Source of the DNA: JAHJQQ01 sp964458835
GTDB lineage: Bacteria; Pseudomonadota; Gammaproteobacteria; Thiohalobacterales; Thiohalobacteraceae
DNA: 7,990 nucleotides
Assembly: GCA_964458835.1 (NCBI GenBank)
Contig: CAYWKV010000146.1
Coordinates: 1 to 7,990, forward strand
Reading direction: 5' to 3'
Shown here piece after piece: positions 6,551 to 7,990 of the stretch (positions within the stretch are counted from its first letter, which is position 1; each line of letters opens with the position of its first letter). A model generated the notes under the pieces. That model was not told the DNA's origin and ran no database searches. It was given only the letters and a program-made list of their open reading frames with translations. A program made the position numbers and the translations under genes.

Positions 6551-7595
6551 TTAGCGTCCGTTGCAGGGATTTCAGGAGGGCCGGGGCGATGTCGCCCAGG
6601 GCCAGAATCTCGGCCGCCGCCCCCAGGTCCGCGGCGGCCTTCGGCATGCCGTAGATGGCGCTGCTCTCCCGATCCTGCGCGATAGTATGGCAGCCGGTCT
6701 CGCGCAGGGCCAACAGGCCGGTGGCGCCGTCGCGGCCCATGCCGGTCAGCAGCACGCCGATGGCCGGGGCGCGCCAGTGCCGGGCGAGGCTGTGGAAAAA
6801 CACGTTCACCGACGGGCGGTAGGCGTAATCGGCGGGTTCGGGCGTGTAGTCGAGGGTGCCGCCGGGCGTGAGGATCAGGTGCTCCTCCCGCCCGGCCACC
6901 AGGACCTCGCCCGGTCGCGGCCGATCGCCGGCTTCGGCCAGCCGGACCGGCAACGGGGTCTGTTCGCCCAGCCAGTGCGCGAAGCTGGCGGCGAACTGCG
7001 CATCGACGTGCTGCACGACGACGACGGCGGCGCCGAGTGCGGGAGGGAGCCGGCCGAGGATGGTCTGCAGCGCGGCCGGGCCTCCGGTCGACGCGCCGAT
7101 GGCGATCAGGGGCGGGCGGTGCGATGTCCCGGCCGCCGCCGGAATCCGGCGCGGCGGCGCCGGAGGGGGCGGTTGGACGCCGGGTGCCGGGCGCCGGGGC
7201 CCCTGGATGAGCTTGGCGACGGTGTCGATCTTGTGCAGCAGGGCGGCCTGACCCTCACCGTCGCCATTCATCTCGAGGATCGGCGTGTTGATGGCATCGA
7301 GCGCGCCCGCGCCCATGGCCTCGAAGACCTGGGCGGCGTTGCCGCTGACGCTGGCCGTGACGACCACGATGGCGCAGGGGGTGCGGCTCATGATTTCCCG
7401 GGTCGCGGCGACGCCGTCCATGTTCGGCATGATCAGATCCATGAGCAGGATGTCGGGCCGGTCCTCGCCGCAGCGGCGCACGGCCTCGGCGCCGTCCTCG
7501 GCGATCCAGGCGACCTGGTGGCGCTGGCTGGCGGCGACCACCCGCCGCAGGCTCTCGGCGGCCATGGCGGAATCGTTGACGATGGCGATGCGCAT
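6540..7595 (-). CDS. wspF: WspF, CheB-like protein-glutamate methylesterase
   Basis: 351 residues. The receiver (about 1-125) has N7-D8 instead of the usual DD and phospho-acceptor D53 in LLMDLIMP. A Pro/Ala-rich linker (about 133-162) joins it to a CheB methylesterase domain with the catalytic triad S169 (IGASTGGP), H196 (VVQHVD) and D289 (GMGRDGATG). Known role in Pseudomonas: it demethylates the WspA receptor, opposing WspC and resetting the Wsp system; loss of WspF locks the system on and gives wrinkly, high c-di-GMP colonies. The position between wspE and wspR and the EAMGAGALD segment favour WspF over a flagellar CheB. A modest ribosome site (CGGGA) lies just before the ATG, 23 bases after wspE. 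The receiver lacks the usual conserved Lys (a Thr, about 104, precedes Pro). Confidence 0.95.
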   Translation of the reverse strand: MRIAIVNDSAMAAESLRRVVAASQRHQVAWIAEDGAEAVRRCGEDRPDILLMDLIMPNMDGVAATREIMSRTPCAIVVVTASVSGNAAQVFEAMGAGALDAINTPILEMNGDGEGQAALLHKIDTVAKLIQGPRRPAPGVQPPPPAPPRRIPAAAGTSHRPPLIAIGASTGGPAALQTILGRLPPALGAAVVVVQHVDAQFAASFAHWLGEQTPLPVRLAEAGDRPRPGEVLVAGREEHLILTPGGTLDYTPEPADYAYRPSVNVFFHSLARHWRAPAIGVLLTGMGRDGATGLLALRETGCHTIAQDRESSAIYGMPKAAADLGAAAEILALGDIAPALLKSLQRTLNAQ

Positions 7596-7618
7596 TCCCG
7601 TTTCCGTTTCGCGTCGGT

Positions 7619-7990
7619 TCAGGCCTTGCCGATCAGATCGGCGACGGCCTCGAGCAGCGTCTCGTCGTGGAAGCTGCCCTTGGTCAGGTAGTAGTCGGCG
7701 CCGGCCTCCAGACCGCGCCGGCGATCCTCTTCGCGGTCCTTGTAGGACACGATCATCACCGGCAACGATTTCAGCGTCGGGTCCTTCTTGATCAGACTGA
7801 CGAATTCGAAGCCGTTCATGCGCGGCATGTCGATGTCGCTGATGACCAGGTCGTAGCTGCCGGCGCGCACGGCGTTCCAGCCGTCCATGCCGTCCACGGC
7901 GACCTCGACCTCGTAGCCGCGGCTGACGAGCATGCTGCGCTCCACCTCGCGCACGGTGATGGAATCGTCCACGACCAGGATGCGCTTGCC
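7619..7990 (-). CDS. wspE: WspE hybrid sensor kinase, C-terminal receiver domain (cut by right edge)
   Basis: The last 123 residues of a frame open at the right edge; it has no start here (an internal GTG at 7970-7972 is Val within the VVDDS motif). The fragment is one complete receiver: LVVDDS at 5-10, phospho-acceptor D52 in ISDIDMP, the switch Ser in IVSYKD (about 82), and K104 in YLTKGSF. Identity as WspE, the CheA-like kinase with a C-terminal receiver, rests on the close match of segments such as DGMDGWNA and SYKDREEDRRRGL to the Pseudomonas protein and on wspF-wspR downstream. The histidine phosphotransfer, dimerisation, ATPase and CheW-like domains should lie beyond the window. Another CheA-receiver hybrid is possible but less likely given the neighbours. 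Confidence 0.93.
   Translation of the reverse strand, partial: GKRILVVDDSITVREVERSMLVSRGYEVEVAVDGMDGWNAVRAGSYDLVISDIDMPRMNGFEFVSLIKKDPTLKSLPVMIVSYKDREEDRRRGLEAGADYYLTKGSFHDETLLEAVADLIGKA

Noticed and set aside
1..7990. tRNA, rRNA, CRISPR arrays, insertion sequences, prophage genes
   Set aside because: No cloverleaf, regularly spaced repeats, transposase motifs or terminal inverted repeats seen on either strand.

Overview
This is a very GC-rich window (roughly two thirds G+C) in which every protein gene I can support lies on the minus strand, so genes are read from the right edge towards the left. The gene content suggests a gammaproteobacterium, possibly Chromatiales/Ectothiorhodospiraceae-like: a Wsp surface-sensing system close to the Pseudomonas one, an Azotobacter-type 7Fe ferredoxin (FdxA), and an AddAB-like helicase/nuclease pair of the kind found in beta- and gammaproteobacteria. 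The exact genus cannot be read from this sequence.

Layout, right to left. (1) 7990-5438: the 3' end of a Wsp chemosensory operon. It holds the C-terminal receiver of the hybrid kinase WspE (cut by the window edge), then the methylesterase WspF, then the diguanylate cyclase WspR. WspF and WspR overlap by 11 bases. In the known Pseudomonas pathway WspE phosphorylates WspR to make c-di-GMP, and WspF resets the receptor. (2) 5437-5312: a short spacer with a plausible promoter for the next gene. (3) 5311-2087: fdxA, followed after 24 bases by a 958-residue AddB-like PD-(D/E)XK nuclease whose C-terminal domain carries a predicted 4Fe-4S cluster. (4) 2086-1604: a 483-base gap with a compact plus-strand transcription unit at about 1931-2071. 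(5) 1603-1: the N-terminal 534 residues of an AddA-like UvrD/Rep helicase, cut by the left edge.

The main discovery candidate is the plus-strand unit at about 1931-2071. It carries eight GGA trinucleotides in about 100 bases. Most sit in the loops of short potential hairpins, one lies in an almost exact match to the CsrA/RsmA SELEX site, and the unit ends in a strong intrinsic terminator. Size and architecture fit a CsrB/RsmY/RsmZ-type sRNA that titrates the translational repressor CsrA/RsmA. In Pseudomonas aeruginosa rsmZ lies next to fdxA, and here fdxA is one gene away. The unit separates the two halves of the AddAB-like pair and is antisense to any transcript reading from one to the other.

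Functionally the window combines c-di-GMP signalling (Wsp), a ferredoxin with a double-strand-break resection machine, and a likely Csr/Rsm antagonist. The long plus-strand open frames are antisense shadows of high-GC genes and are not annotated.
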